A DNA stretch of 10,882 bases from PALSA-607 sp036510735 (GCA_036510735.1 DATCDK010000003.1:1-10882); one strand, 5' to 3'; positions 1 through 7,472 are shown, counted from the stretch's first letter. The notes: generated by a model not told the origin, from the letters alone. Numbers and translations: made by a program.

Positions 1-855
1 GATGGTGAACTCGTCGCCGCCGAACCTGGCGACCAGATCGTGCGGGCGAACTGCCTGCTGCACGCGGTTGGCGACAACGCGCAGTACCTCGTCGCCGACC
101 AGGTGCCCCATCGAATCGTTGAGCACCTTGAAGTGGTCGATGTCGAGAAACAAGACGGTGACATCGGCTCTGCGGCGCCTAGCGCGGCGCAGGGCGGCGC
201 CGAGCTCGTCAATGAACAGTCGACGATTCGCCAGGCCCGTGAGCGGGTCTCGTAGGTTGGCCCGCCGCAGCTCTGCTTCGTCGCGATTTCGCATCAGGAC
301 GATCGTCGCCAACGCGATGGTACGGGCGACGTCACGGCGCTCGGCCTCATTCGGTCCACGATTCGCTTCGAAATACGTGGCAAAGGTGCCGAGAACCTTG
401 CCGGCCTCGCCGTCGTCACCGGGTGCGATGACGGGCACTGACCAACACGCTCGCAGCCCGTGCTCGAGAGCCAACGCCCGCCACTCGGCCCAGTCGGGGT
501 CGGTAGCGATGTCTTCGGTCACCACATCGTGTCGAGCGAACGCGGCCCTGCCACACGAGCCCGTATGTGGCCCGATCGCGGTGCCGTCGATCGGGTCACT
601 GAACGACGCCGGAAGGCTGGGTGACGCGATGGTGAAAAGCCGACCACCGTCGGCCTCATCGAGCAGCAGGAAGGTGCAGTGCACTCCCGGCCGGTTGTCT
701 TCGATCGCGCTTGCCAACGCCGTGAGCACGCTTTGCATCGAGTCGCCACGACTGATCCGCTCGAGAGCGTCGGTTTGGCGGGCGAGCGCGACGGCATCGC
801 TCGTGTGTCCGCCCAGTGCTTCGCGCGAGCCGCTGGCCTGGTGAGCCGAACTCAC
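1..855 (-). CDS. GAF-GGDEF diguanylate cyclase, C-terminus cut by window edge
   Basis: Probable diguanylate cyclase, making the second messenger c-di-GMP from two GTP in the cytoplasm. Reading the minus strand from a GTG at 855 gives 285 open codons to the window edge. Residues ~25-185 look like a GAF sensor domain (central segment GPHTGSCGRAAF). The GGDEF domain starts at DPLTGLANRR (203-212), has the metal-binding strand LFLDID (~235-240), and reaches an intact GGDEF at 279-283. RPHD at 270-273 lies exactly five residues before GGDEF, the position of the inhibitory RxxD I-site of this family, so product feedback is likely. No membrane segment is visible. The GTG start is chosen because GGAGGG (complement of 864-869) lies 8 bases upstream. 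Whether an EAL or other domain follows cannot be seen. The long plus-strand open frame over the same bases is its shadow. Confidence 0.93.
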   Translation of the reverse strand, partial: MSSAHQASGSREALGGHTSDAVALARQTDALERISRGDSMQSVLTALASAIEDNRPGVHCTFLLLDEADGGRLFTIASPSLPASFSDPIDGTAIGPHTGSCGRAAFARHDVVTEDIATDPDWAEWRALALEHGLRACWSVPVIAPGDDGEAGKVLGTFATYFEANRGPNEAERRDVARTIALATIVLMRNRDEAELRRANLRDPLTGLANRRLFIDELGAALRRARRRRADVTVLFLDIDHFKVLNDSMGHLVGDEVLRVVANRVQQAVRPHDLVARFGGDEFTI

Positions 856-878
856 GTCGGAATCCCTCCGCGATACGG

Positions 879-908
879 ACACTAGGCCAGAGCCCAGAAT
901 CCGGGCAA
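879..908 (-). promoter_or_regulatory. Candidate sigma-70-type promoter of the GAF-GGDEF gene
   Basis: On the minus strand, TTGCCC (complement of 903-908) and TAGTGT (complement of 879-884) are separated by 18 bases. They match the TTGACA/TATAAT consensus at 4 of 6 positions each. A start near 872 would leave a leader of about 17 bases holding the GGAGGG ribosome site. This suggests the cyclase can be transcribed separately from the chorismate mutase gene upstream of it. Judged by eye only. Confidence 0.4.
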
Positions 909-975
909 AGCCGTACTCCCTGCTCACCGTACGCGTCAGAACGGCCTGCGCACAGCCCAATCGCGCGCAGTTCGA

Positions 976-1293
976 TCAAGCTCGACCGCGGCAGAGCTCG
1001 AGCAGCGTGAGCGCGAGCTGGCTGCCCCCCCGGCCGAGTCCTTCGACGTAGGTGTTCACGATCTTGAGTTCGCGTGAGTGCTCACGGCGCCGGCCGCCAT
1101 GCGCCATCCGGACGGCCTGGATCTGCTTGGACAGCGCGATCCTGCGCTGCACAATGCCGACCAGTTCGGCGTCGACCTCGTCGATCTGCTCACGTAGCCG
1201 GATGATCTCGGCGAGCCCCGGGTCGGCTTCGAGCCCGGCCTCGGCTTCGAGCGCCGCGACCTCGGATTCGCCCGCATCGCTGATGCTGTTCAT
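976..1293 (-). CDS. Chorismate mutase, monofunctional AroQ type (Rv0948c-like)
   Basis: Converts chorismate to prephenate, the branch point to phenylalanine and tyrosine, in the cytoplasm. The 105-residue all-helical protein has a loose acidic N-terminal tail (1-30) and then the AroQ core: LREQIDEVDAEL (33-44), VQRRIALSKQI (48-58) and HSRELKIVN (72-80). By alignment with E. coli AroQ, R34, R50, R62, R74 and E75 fall at the usual active-site positions (R62 replaces Lys39). Length and sequence resemble the short mycobacterial enzyme Rv0948c, which is known to be weak alone and activated by complex formation with DAHP synthase. The tail here ends CRGRA, whereas I recall the mycobacterial enzyme ending in GRLGH. 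ATG start, with AAAGG 8 bases upstream (complement of 1302-1306). The ABC genes upstream end before a terminator, so it is probably transcribed on its own. Confidence 0.93.
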   Translation of the reverse strand: MNSISDAGESEVAALEAEAGLEADPGLAEIIRLREQIDEVDAELVGIVQRRIALSKQIQAVRMAHGGRRREHSRELKIVNTYVEGLGRGGSQLALTLLELCRGRA

Positions 1294-1350
1294 GCGCGTT
1301 GCCTTTCTGTCGTGCGCACCGGCTTGTGCTGGCAGCCCGTAGACGCGAAA

Positions 1351-1376
1351 ACGCCCCGGGCTTCAGCCCGGGGCGT
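1351..1376 (-). terminator. Intrinsic terminator after the ABC exporter operon
   Basis: ACGCCCCGGGC and GCCCGGGGCGT form a perfect 11-base stem around a four-base loop. On the minus strand the stem runs into TTTT, so it most likely ends transcription of the ABC operon (stop at 1457) before the chorismate mutase gene. Two weaker hairpins lie between the ABC stop and this stem, at 1383-1398 and 1409-1429; I see no RNA gene in that gap. Confidence 0.8.
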
Positions 1377-1456
1377 CGGTTTGTCTGTCGGATCAGACGG
1401 TGGCGACGGCTACCGGACTCCCGGAGCCATAAAAGTAATTCGCCGACCGCGTCATG

Positions 1457-3316
1457 TCAGTCAGTGTGCGACGACGGGTCGCTCGGCGTCCACTGTTGTC
1501 CGGATAGTGAGACGGCACGTCCGGAAATGTGCGGCCCGGAAGTGTCGGGGCCGGAGCTGCTGGGCCCTTTGCCGTGCCAGGACGCCCAGAGATCGGCGTA
1601 ACTGCCGCCCTTCGCGATCAGCTCGTCGTGACTGCCGAGCTCGACGATGCGGCCGCCGACCATGACCGCGACCCGGTCGGCGTCATGGGCCGTGTGCAAC
1701 CGGTGCGCGATGGCAATCACCGTGCGGCCCTCGACGACGGCGGCCAGGGATCGCTCGAGACGCCGGGCGGCTCGCGGGTCGAGCAACGACGTCGCTTCGT
1801 CGAGAACGAGCGTGTGCGGATCGGCGAGCACGAGTCGAGCAAGCGCGATCTGTTGTGCCTGCGCGGGGGTCAGGATGAGCCCGCCCGACCCCACCATGGT
1901 GTCGAGGCCCTCGGGCAGTGCCGTGACCCAGTCGAGTGCGTCGATCGACGAGAGCACAGACCGCAACTGGTCGTCGTCCGCCGAAGGCTTGGCAAGCCGC
2001 AGGTTGTCGGCGACCGAGCCCACGAAGACGTGGTGTTCCTGCGTCACCAAGGCGACCTCACGACGCAGCTGTTCGATCTCAAGATCGACGAGCGGCACGC
2101 CGCCGACCGTCACGCTGCCGTCGCCAGGGCCGTGGATGCCGGCCAGCAGTCGACCGAGCGTGCTCTTGCCGGCGCCGCTCGGACCGACCATCGCGATGCG
2201 CTCGCCCGGCCGCACGTCGAGGTCGATGCCGTGCAGCACGTCGCGACCCGCCCGGTAGGCGAAGTGCACACCGTCCGCGCGAAGTCGTTCGCCATTGGGC
2301 TGCTCACCGGTGGCGACCCGGTCGGCGGGCACCCGGCCGACGCCGACGAGTCGCGCGAGTGACGACGCGCCTACCTGCAGCTCGTCGAGCCAGCCGAGCA
2401 AGCGGTCGACCGGATCGACGAGCTGCTGGAAGTACAGCGTGACGGCGGTGACCTGCGCGAGGCTCGCGTGGCCGCTATTAGCGAGCAGCCCACCGACGAG
2501 GAGTGCCGCGACCACGGGTATGACGTACGCCGTTTCGGTGAATGGGTACCACAGCGTGCGAAGACGCAGTGTGTAGCGCTCTGCGACGTACGCACGCCGA
2601 ACGTCGTCGTCGCCGCGGCGGATCCGCCGGTCGCGCAATCCGAGCGCATCGATCGTGCGGCCACCTTCGAGTGTCTCGGTGATGCCGGCGAACATGTGCG
2701 AGTAGACGCGGCGCTCTCGCAGATAGCCCTGTGGCGCGCGCTTGAGGTACCAGCGGGTCGCGACGAACAGCAGCGGGAACACGATCAGGCAGGGCAACGC
2801 GACCAGCGGTGCGGTGATGAACGCAGCGATCAATGTGAGCACCGCGGTCGCGATGGCGATCATCACCTCGGGAACCGCGAACCGCACGCTGCGCGACATC
2901 GCGTCGATGTCGCTCGTCATCCGCGTCAGAAGGTCGCCCGTTCCGGCGCGCTCGACGGTCGAGAGCGGCAGCGAGATGACCTTGCGGAGGAATTCCTCTC
3001 GCAGTTCAGCGAAAACCTTCTCCGCAATGACGGACGACGCATAGCGGGCCAGGCGTACGAAGATTGCCTGCGCCACAACGAATCCGGCAAGGATCATCGC
3101 GATCCGGTCGACGTGAGCCCGCGTCGTCCCCTTCTGCACGGCACCGACGATGTCGCCGAGAAGGCGTGGCCCAGCCAAGCCCGCGACGCCCGCGAGCGCG
3201 TACAGCACGAGCACGCCACTCGCCGTCCGGCCCTGCTTGCGAATCAGCGTGGACGCGTATGCCTTCACCTCGGCAATGTCGGCGACGGGGAGCAGTGCGG
3301 AATTCGGTGTGCTCAT
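1457..3316 (-). CDS. ABC exporter half-transporter, subunit with intact ATP site and degenerate signature
   Basis: Type IV ABC exporter subunit, 619 residues: a six-helix membrane domain (~30-320) fused to a nucleotide-binding domain (~340-580). Visible motifs are Walker A GPSGAGKST (378-386), Q-loop Q426, Walker B LVLDE (503-507) with catalytic E507, D-loop SLLD (510-513) and H-loop H538. The signature motif is degraded: LTPAQ (482-486) replaces LSGGQ. It should therefore supply ATP binding and the catalytic base to one site while failing to complete the partner's site. The C-terminal ~35 residues are polar, low-complexity and SGP-rich, and look disordered. Second gene of its operon: its ATG overlaps the stop of the upstream subunit (ATGA, 3313-3316), with GAGGA six bases upstream of the ATG. 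The substrate (drug, lipid, peptide or siderophore) cannot be told from sequence. Confidence 0.93.
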   Translation of the reverse strand: MSTPNSALLPVADIAEVKAYASTLIRKQGRTASGVLVLYALAGVAGLAGPRLLGDIVGAVQKGTTRAHVDRIAMILAGFVVAQAIFVRLARYASSVIAEKVFAELREEFLRKVISLPLSTVERAGTGDLLTRMTSDIDAMSRSVRFAVPEVMIAIATAVLTLIAAFITAPLVALPCLIVFPLLFVATRWYLKRAPQGYLRERRVYSHMFAGITETLEGGRTIDALGLRDRRIRRGDDDVRRAYVAERYTLRLRTLWYPFTETAYVIPVVAALLVGGLLANSGHASLAQVTAVTLYFQQLVDPVDRLLGWLDELQVGASSLARLVGVGRVPADRVATGEQPNGERLRADGVHFAYRAGRDVLHGIDLDVRPGERIAMVGPSGAGKSTLGRLLAGIHGPGDGSVTVGGVPLVDLEIEQLRREVALVTQEHHVFVGSVADNLRLAKPSADDDQLRSVLSSIDALDWVTALPEGLDTMVGSGGLILTPAQAQQIALARLVLADPHTLVLDEATSLLDPRAARRLERSLAAVVEGRTVIAIAHRLHTAHDADRVAVMVGGRIVELGSHDELIAKGGSYADLWASWHGKGPSSSGPDTSGPHISGRAVSLSGQQWTPSDPSSHTD

Positions 3317-5031
3317 GCGGATTCCTCGTCACGGGTGACGACGGAGCGATAGCGCGCATCGTCAGAGACCAGCTCGCGGTGCCGGCCATCGGCGACGATC
3401 CGGTCGTCGTCGAGCAACACCGCGCGGTCGGCGCGGTCGAGCATCAACGGGCTCGTCGACATGACGATCGTCGTCTTGCCGGCGCGATAGGCGCGCAGGG
3501 TGTCGGCGATGCGCGCTTCGGTATACGCATCGACGGCACTTGTGGGTTCGTCGAGTATCAGCACCGGCGCATTGGCAAGGAGTGCACGCGCGAGCGCAAT
3601 TCGTTGCCGCTGCCCGCCCGAGAGGCCAAGCGCGCGCTCGTCGAGTACGCCGTCGAGGCCGCCCAGTATCGACTCGACGGCGTCATGTGCGACGGCGGCG
3701 TCGATCGCGTCGTCGACGTCGGTTGTACTGGCTCGGCGGTGCGGGTCGAGCTGATCACGCAGCGAGCCCGCGAACAGACGTGGGTCCTTGTCACTGACCA
3801 GAATGGCCGCACGGACGTCGTCCAGCGCCATCGCGGTGAGTGGCACGTTGCCAAACAAGACCTGCTGCTCGCCGTCCGGATCGACGTATCGACCGAGGCG
3901 GTCGGCCAGCGCGCTCGCCTGCGACGGTTCGGCAGCCGCAACGACGACGAACTCGCCGGATTGAACGGTGAGTCCTGACGTCGTGTCGGCGAGGTCGCCG
4001 TCACGCGGCACGGCGACAGGGTGCGGCGGCTGCGCCAGCACCGGCTGCAGGGAGAGCACCCGAAGTATCCGCTTGGCGGCGACGAGGCCGCGGGTCCACT
4101 TGTCGGCGACTTCGGTGGCGATGCGCATCGGCGCAAGCAGGAACGCGGCGTATCCGTAGAACGACACGAGCTGGCCGACGGTGAGTTTGTGCTGGATCGC
4201 GAGACGGGCGCCGAGCCAGGTGACGAGGACGACGAAAACCCCCGGCAGCAGCACTTCAGCAGCGTCCAGAATCGATCCCACGGCCGCCACCGAGACGCCC
4301 TTGCGCCGGACGTCCTGCGATCGGGCCTGATAGCGAGTGAAGAATTCGCGCTCGCCGCCCACGCCGCGCAGCACGCGCAAGCCGGCCACGGTGTCGGCGC
4401 CGAAGTTCGTCAACTGGCCGACCGATGCACGCAACTCCGTTTGGCGGTGGTGCAAGGGTCGCAAGATCGGTCCGATGAGCAGCATCAGAACCGGGACGCC
4501 GATCAGCACCACAAGTCCGAGCTCGACCGAGGTGCTCAACATGATGATGGCGACGGCGACGAACGACACGATCGAGCCGGCGAGCCGGGCGGTGATGTCG
4601 AGGCAGTTGCCGATGTAGCCGGCGTCCGTTGTCGCGCTGCTGACGATGTCGCCGAGTTGGACCCGCTGCGTCAACGAGGCACCGAGCCGCGCGGCTTGCC
4701 GGGTGAGTAGTTGCTCGACCCGGAACGTTCCGGTCAGCCAGTTCGCGACTGCGAATCGGTGCCGGCTGACGCCCGATGCGGCCTGCACGATGCCTAGGCC
4801 CAGCAAGACGGCTGACCAGGTCAGCAGCGCACTAGTGCTGTGGCCGGTGATGCCCTGGTCGATGCCGCGCCCGACCACAAACGGGACGGTTGCCTGGCCG
4901 CACATCCAGATGATGCCGAAGATCATGCCGCCGGTCAGCGTGGCCCGCTGGCCATTCACGACCCAGATCAGGAAGCGCAAAGGCGAGCGGACATCGGGAA
5001 CGCCGGGATCAGTCAGCGGGAGGACGCGCAC
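3313..5031 (-). CDS. ABC exporter half-transporter, subunit with lost Walker A and intact signature
   Basis: Partner half-transporter, 572 residues: a membrane domain (~18-320) followed by a nucleotide-binding domain (~340-570). The signature LSGGQRQR (470-477) and Walker B LILDE (491-495) are textbook. The ATP-binding side is not: the Walker A region reads AAEPSQASA (366-374), with every glycine and the lysine gone. The Q-loop Gln is replaced (VSDKDP, 412-417), and the H-loop reads VMSTSP (523-528) with no histidine. It should dimerise with the downstream 619-residue protein, donating its signature motif to that protein's ATP site. The GTG at 5031 is the first usable start, because an in-frame stop lies at 5038-5040; no good ribosome site precedes it. 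First gene of a two-gene operon ending at the stem-loop at 1351-1376. Confidence 0.92.
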   Translation of the reverse strand: MRVLPLTDPGVPDVRSPLRFLIWVVNGQRATLTGGMIFGIIWMCGQATVPFVVGRGIDQGITGHSTSALLTWSAVLLGLGIVQAASGVSRHRFAVANWLTGTFRVEQLLTRQAARLGASLTQRVQLGDIVSSATTDAGYIGNCLDITARLAGSIVSFVAVAIIMLSTSVELGLVVLIGVPVLMLLIGPILRPLHHRQTELRASVGQLTNFGADTVAGLRVLRGVGGEREFFTRYQARSQDVRRKGVSVAAVGSILDAAEVLLPGVFVVLVTWLGARLAIQHKLTVGQLVSFYGYAAFLLAPMRIATEVADKWTRGLVAAKRILRVLSLQPVLAQPPHPVAVPRDGDLADTTSGLTVQSGEFVVVAAAEPSQASALADRLGRYVDPDGEQQVLFGNVPLTAMALDDVRAAILVSDKDPRLFAGSLRDQLDPHRRASTTDVDDAIDAAVAHDAVESILGGLDGVLDERALGLSGGQRQRIALARALLANAPVLILDEPTSAVDAYTEARIADTLRAYRAGKTTIVMSTSPLMLDRADRAVLLDDDRIVADGRHRELVSDDARYRSVVTRDEESA

Positions 5032-5052
5032 GTGGACTCACGTTAACTGCCC

Positions 5053-5068
5053 GCGCCCTTCGGGGCAC
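5053..5068 (-). terminator. Weak hairpin between the small Cys/His gene and the ABC operon
   Basis: On the minus strand GTGCCC, loop CGAA and GGGCGC form a six-pair stem including one G-U pair; it pairs less well as plus-strand RNA. No U-tract follows, so it may be only a partial terminator or attenuator between the small gene (stop at 5100) and the ABC genes (start at 5031). A second short inverted repeat, CTGTC-A-GACAG, occupies 5087-5097 just after the small gene's stop. Confidence 0.3.
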
Positions 5069-5099
5069 GTCCGTTTCACATGGGCGCTGTCAGACAGAC

Positions 5100-5270
5100 C
5101 TAAGCGGAGGCGAGGTCGGCGTTGCGGTTGACGCTGTCCTGGACGAGCAACTCGCCGCAGTAGCAGTGGAGCAGGACCTTCACGCCGAAGGGGGTGGACT
5201 CGATACCCACCACTGACTCGTAGCCGAGCAGGACGGTGGACCCATGGTTGTCGCAGTAAGGGGTGAACAT
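5100..5270 (-). CDS. Small Cys/His protein, possible metal-binding ribbon
   Basis: Protein of 56 residues with no function I recognise. Paired possible ligands lie near each end: C6-x2-H9 in YCDNHGS, and H35-C36-x-C38-G in LHCYCGE. This resembles small one-zinc ribbons; metal binding is an inference. Between them is a predicted beta-rich stretch (VLLGYESVVGIESTPFGVKV). The start is placed at the ATG at 5270 because GGGAGG (complement of 5279-5284) lies 8 bases before it. A longer form from the ATG at 5306 would add 12 residues, lacks a ribosome site and would invade the divergent lysR promoter. It lies 68 bases upstream of the ABC operon on the same strand and 49 bases from the divergent lysR gene. 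Confidence 0.7.
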   Translation of the reverse strand: MFTPYCDNHGSTVLLGYESVVGIESTPFGVKVLLHCYCGELLVQDSVNRNADLASA

Positions 5271-5278
5271 GTATCCAT

Positions 5279-5284
5279 CCTCCC
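5279..5284 (-). promoter_or_regulatory. Ribosome binding site fixing the start of the small Cys/His gene
   Basis: GGGAGG on the minus strand, 8 bases before the ATG at 5270. It supports the 56-residue form over the 68-residue one, because it would lie inside the coding region of the longer form. It overlaps the -35 element proposed for the divergent lysR gene by one base. Confidence 0.65.
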
Positions 5285-5313
5285 TGACAAAACCGTGCAG
5301 GTCCATCTAGTAT
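5284..5313 (+). promoter_or_regulatory. Candidate promoter of the lysR-MFS operon, probably leaderless
   Basis: CTGACA (5284-5289; 5 of 6 to TTGACA) and TAGTAT (5308-5313; 4 of 6 to TATAAT) are separated by 18 bases. The -10 box ends six bases before the A of the ATG at 5320, so transcription would begin at or next to the start codon. No Shine-Dalgarno sequence precedes the ATG, which fits a leaderless mRNA, a common arrangement in actinobacteria. The small gene on the other strand starts at 5270, so a regulator bound here could control both directions. Confidence 0.5.
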
Positions 5314-5319
5314 TCGCAC

Positions 5320-6285
5320 ATGACTATGTTCAGTAAAGACTTCACGATCGATCCGCGCCGCCTGCGGGTGCTGCGGGAGGTGGGCCTGCGGGGGACGGTG
5401 ACCAGCGCTGCCACTGGCCTGCACCTCACGCCGTCCGCTGTGTCCCAGCAGATCGCCGCGCTGTCGCGGGATCTGGGCGTTCCGTTGCTGGAGAAGACCG
5501 GGCGCGGCGTCAAGCTCACGGGGCAGGCGCAGGTGATCTTGACCCACGCGACCGTCGTCCAGGCGCAGTTCGAGCGCGCCAGGGCCGACCTCGCCGCCTT
5601 CGCCGACGGCCGGACCGGACAGGTTTCGGTGGCCGGCTTCGCGACCGGCATCGCCGGGCTGATCGCGCCTGCGATGCGACAGCTGCGCACCACCCGGCCT
5701 GGCATCACCATGACGGTGGTCGAGATGGAGCCGCCCGATGTGTTCACTCGACTCGATCGCGGCGAGCTTGACGTCGTCGTGGCGGTCGATTTTCGCAAGG
5801 CGCCGCCGCGCAACGACCCGCACTACCACCGGGTCGAGCTGATGTCGGATGTGCTCGACGCCATGCTGCCGGCCGACCATCCGCTTGCGCATCAGAAGTC
5901 CATCGACCTCGTCGACCTCGCGAGCGACGTTTTCGTGACGGCCAGCCCCGGCACGTCGTGTTCTGAAGTGACGCTGGCAACCTGCGCGGCTGCCGGCTTC
6001 TCGCCCGATGTTCGCAACTACAGCACCGAGTGGGGAGCTGTTGCGGCACTGATTTCGGTCGGTGCTGGTGTCGGCCTGCTCCCTCGACTGGCGCAGCCGC
6101 TGACCTGTCCGGGCGTGGTCGTGCGTCCGTTGCGTGGGCCGAAGGCGGCTCGCAACATCTTCGCCGCCGTTCGGGCCGGCGCGCAGGAGGATCCGGTGCT
6201 GGCGGCGACGCTTGAGGCGTTGGTCGACGTTGCTGCCGTCGTCAGCAGCTCATCGACCGCCACCAGCCCGTCGTCCGCTGTATGA
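5320..6285 (+). CDS. LysR-family transcriptional regulator
   Basis: DNA-binding regulator of 321 residues, within the usual 290-330 for the family. The N-terminal winged helix-turn-helix (~12-70) includes the recognition segment LTPSAVSQQIAALSRDLG (36-53). The periplasmic-binding-protein-like effector domain (~95-300) includes GQVSVAGFATGIAGL at its start. The last ~15 residues are Ser/Thr-rich and loose. ATG at 5320; a second ATG at 5326 would shorten the protein by two residues. Its stop overlaps the start of the MFS gene by ATGA, so the two are almost certainly co-transcribed and translationally coupled, and the regulator probably controls this operon in response to a ligand linked to the carrier. 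LysR regulators often act on the divergent gene too, here the small Cys/His protein. The ligand is unknown. Confidence 0.94.
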   Translation: MTMFSKDFTIDPRRLRVLREVGLRGTVTSAATGLHLTPSAVSQQIAALSRDLGVPLLEKTGRGVKLTGQAQVILTHATVVQAQFERARADLAAFADGRTGQVSVAGFATGIAGLIAPAMRQLRTTRPGITMTVVEMEPPDVFTRLDRGELDVVVAVDFRKAPPRNDPHYHRVELMSDVLDAMLPADHPLAHQKSIDLVDLASDVFVTASPGTSCSEVTLATCAAAGFSPDVRNYSTEWGAVAALISVGAGVGLLPRLAQPLTCPGVVVRPLRGPKAARNIFAAVRAGAQEDPVLAATLEALVDVAAVVSSSSTATSPSSAV

Positions 6286-7472
6286 CGGCGGCATCCGGTG
6301 CACCACGCGGCGCGGACTCACGCACCCTGGCTGCCTTGGGCCTGGGCGGTTTCGTCGTCCTCGGGCTGCCCGACGGCATGGTGGGAACCGCGTGGCCGAC
6401 GATGCGGCACACCTTCCATCAGCCGCTCGGCAGTCTCGGCTTGCTCCTCGTGTTCGGCACGATCGGCAATCTCGTCACCTCGTTGTCGACAGGCCGCACG
6501 CTGCGCCGTTTCGGTGTCGGTCGGTTGCTCGTCGTTGCTGGTCTGATCGCGGCCACCGGCGCCTTGCTGATCGCGATCTCGCCGGTGTGGGCGATGGTTC
6601 TCATCGGTGCATTGCTGATGGGCATGGCGGCCGGCCTCCTCGACACCGGACTCAACACCGTCATCGCATTGTCGGGTCGGCTGCGGTTGCTGAACATGTT
6701 GCACGGCGCGTACGGCGTCGGCTCGGCGATCGGCCCACTTGTCGTGACGGCGGCGATCCTGATCACGTCGTGGCGACCGGCCTACTTCCTGTTAATTGCG
6801 TTGGAGTTGCTGCTCGCGTACGGCTGGTGGAAAACAAGTTCTCATTGGACGCCGGAGGTGGCGGACAGCGAGGTCGTTGCCGTTGTCGCGGCGCCTGACG
6901 ACGCGCCGACGACGCACATCGGTCTGCTCGTTGGTCTTGGTGTCGGAGCCTTCTTCTTCTACACCGGCCTCGAGGTCACCGCCGGGCAATGGGCGGCGAG
7001 TTTCTTCCGCGGGCCACTCGGCTTGTCGGCGGGCGCGGCCGGACCTGCCGTGTTCGCCTACTGGGGATCTCTGACGGCCGCTCGATTCGGCATCGCGATT
7101 CCACGGCGGACGCCGAACCCGGTACTGCTCGTGCGGCTCGGGTGCATCGGCGGCCTTGTCGCGTCGGCGCTGATCTGGTGGGCTCCGTCGACAGCTGCCG
7201 TCATTCTCGGATTCGCGTTGCTGGGTGCGGTACTTGCGCCGGTCTTTCCTGCGCTGGTGACGTTGACGCCCGTTCGGATCGGCCACGCGAAGGCTCAACA
7301 CGCGATTGGCTGGCAGATCGCGGGCGCCAACGTGGGTGCCGCAGGTATCTCCGCATTCGCCGGCATCATCTTGCAACACGAAGGCCTGCGAACGCTCGGT
7401 CCGTGCCTCGTCGTCATTGCGGTCGCATTGATCAGCTGCAACGCGGCGTTGGAGTTGTTCAGCCGGCGTTGA
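6282..7472 (+). CDS. MFS transporter, fucose-permease-like
   Basis: Inner-membrane carrier of 396 residues with about 12 hydrophobic segments, the standard major facilitator length. Helix 1 carries LGLPDGMVGTAWPT (27-40). GRTLRRFGVGRLL (71-83) is the loop 2-3 motif A variant. GLLDTGLNT (118-126) and LHGAYGVGSAIGP (140-152) resemble the FucP/YbjJ-like branch (FHS type) of the superfamily, which includes sugar symporters and poorly characterised exporters. The direction and substrate of transport cannot be told from sequence. Its ATG overlaps the lysR stop, and its TGA at 7470-7472 overlaps by 14 bases the end of the convergent membrane-protein gene. Confidence 0.92.
   Translation: MTAASGAPRGADSRTLAALGLGGFVVLGLPDGMVGTAWPTMRHTFHQPLGSLGLLLVFGTIGNLVTSLSTGRTLRRFGVGRLLVVAGLIAATGALLIAISPVWAMVLIGALLMGMAAGLLDTGLNTVIALSGRLRLLNMLHGAYGVGSAIGPLVVTAAILITSWRPAYFLLIALELLLAYGWWKTSSHWTPEVADSEVVAVVAAPDDAPTTHIGLLVGLGVGAFFFYTGLEVTAGQWAASFFRGPLGLSAGAAGPAVFAYWGSLTAARFGIAIPRRTPNPVLLVRLGCIGGLVASALIWWAPSTAAVILGFALLGAVLAPVFPALVTLTPVRIGHAKAQHAIGWQIAGANVGAAGISAFAGIILQHEGLRTLGPCLVVIAVALISCNAALELFSRR

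Noticed and set aside
2..844. A 280-codon plus-strand open frame at the left edge
   Set aside because: The opposite strand encodes a clear GAF-GGDEF protein with family motifs; this frame is Arg/Ser-rich with no recognisable domain, a normal artefact of GC-rich DNA.
1376..1456. Possible tRNA or small RNA in the gap between the ABC stop and its terminator
   Set aside because: Two short hairpins are present (1383-1398 and 1409-1429), but no T-loop sequence, anticodon arm or acceptor stem can be assembled.
2468..3978. Long plus-strand open frames (294 and 304 codons) opposite the ABC genes
   Set aside because: They lie antisense to two complete ABC transporters, are rich in Arg, Asp and His, and have no family motifs or ribosome sites.
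5271..5306. Longer 68-residue form of the small Cys/His protein
   Set aside because: It lacks a ribosome site, while the internal ATG has a strong one at ideal spacing; the extension would also overlap the divergent lysR promoter.
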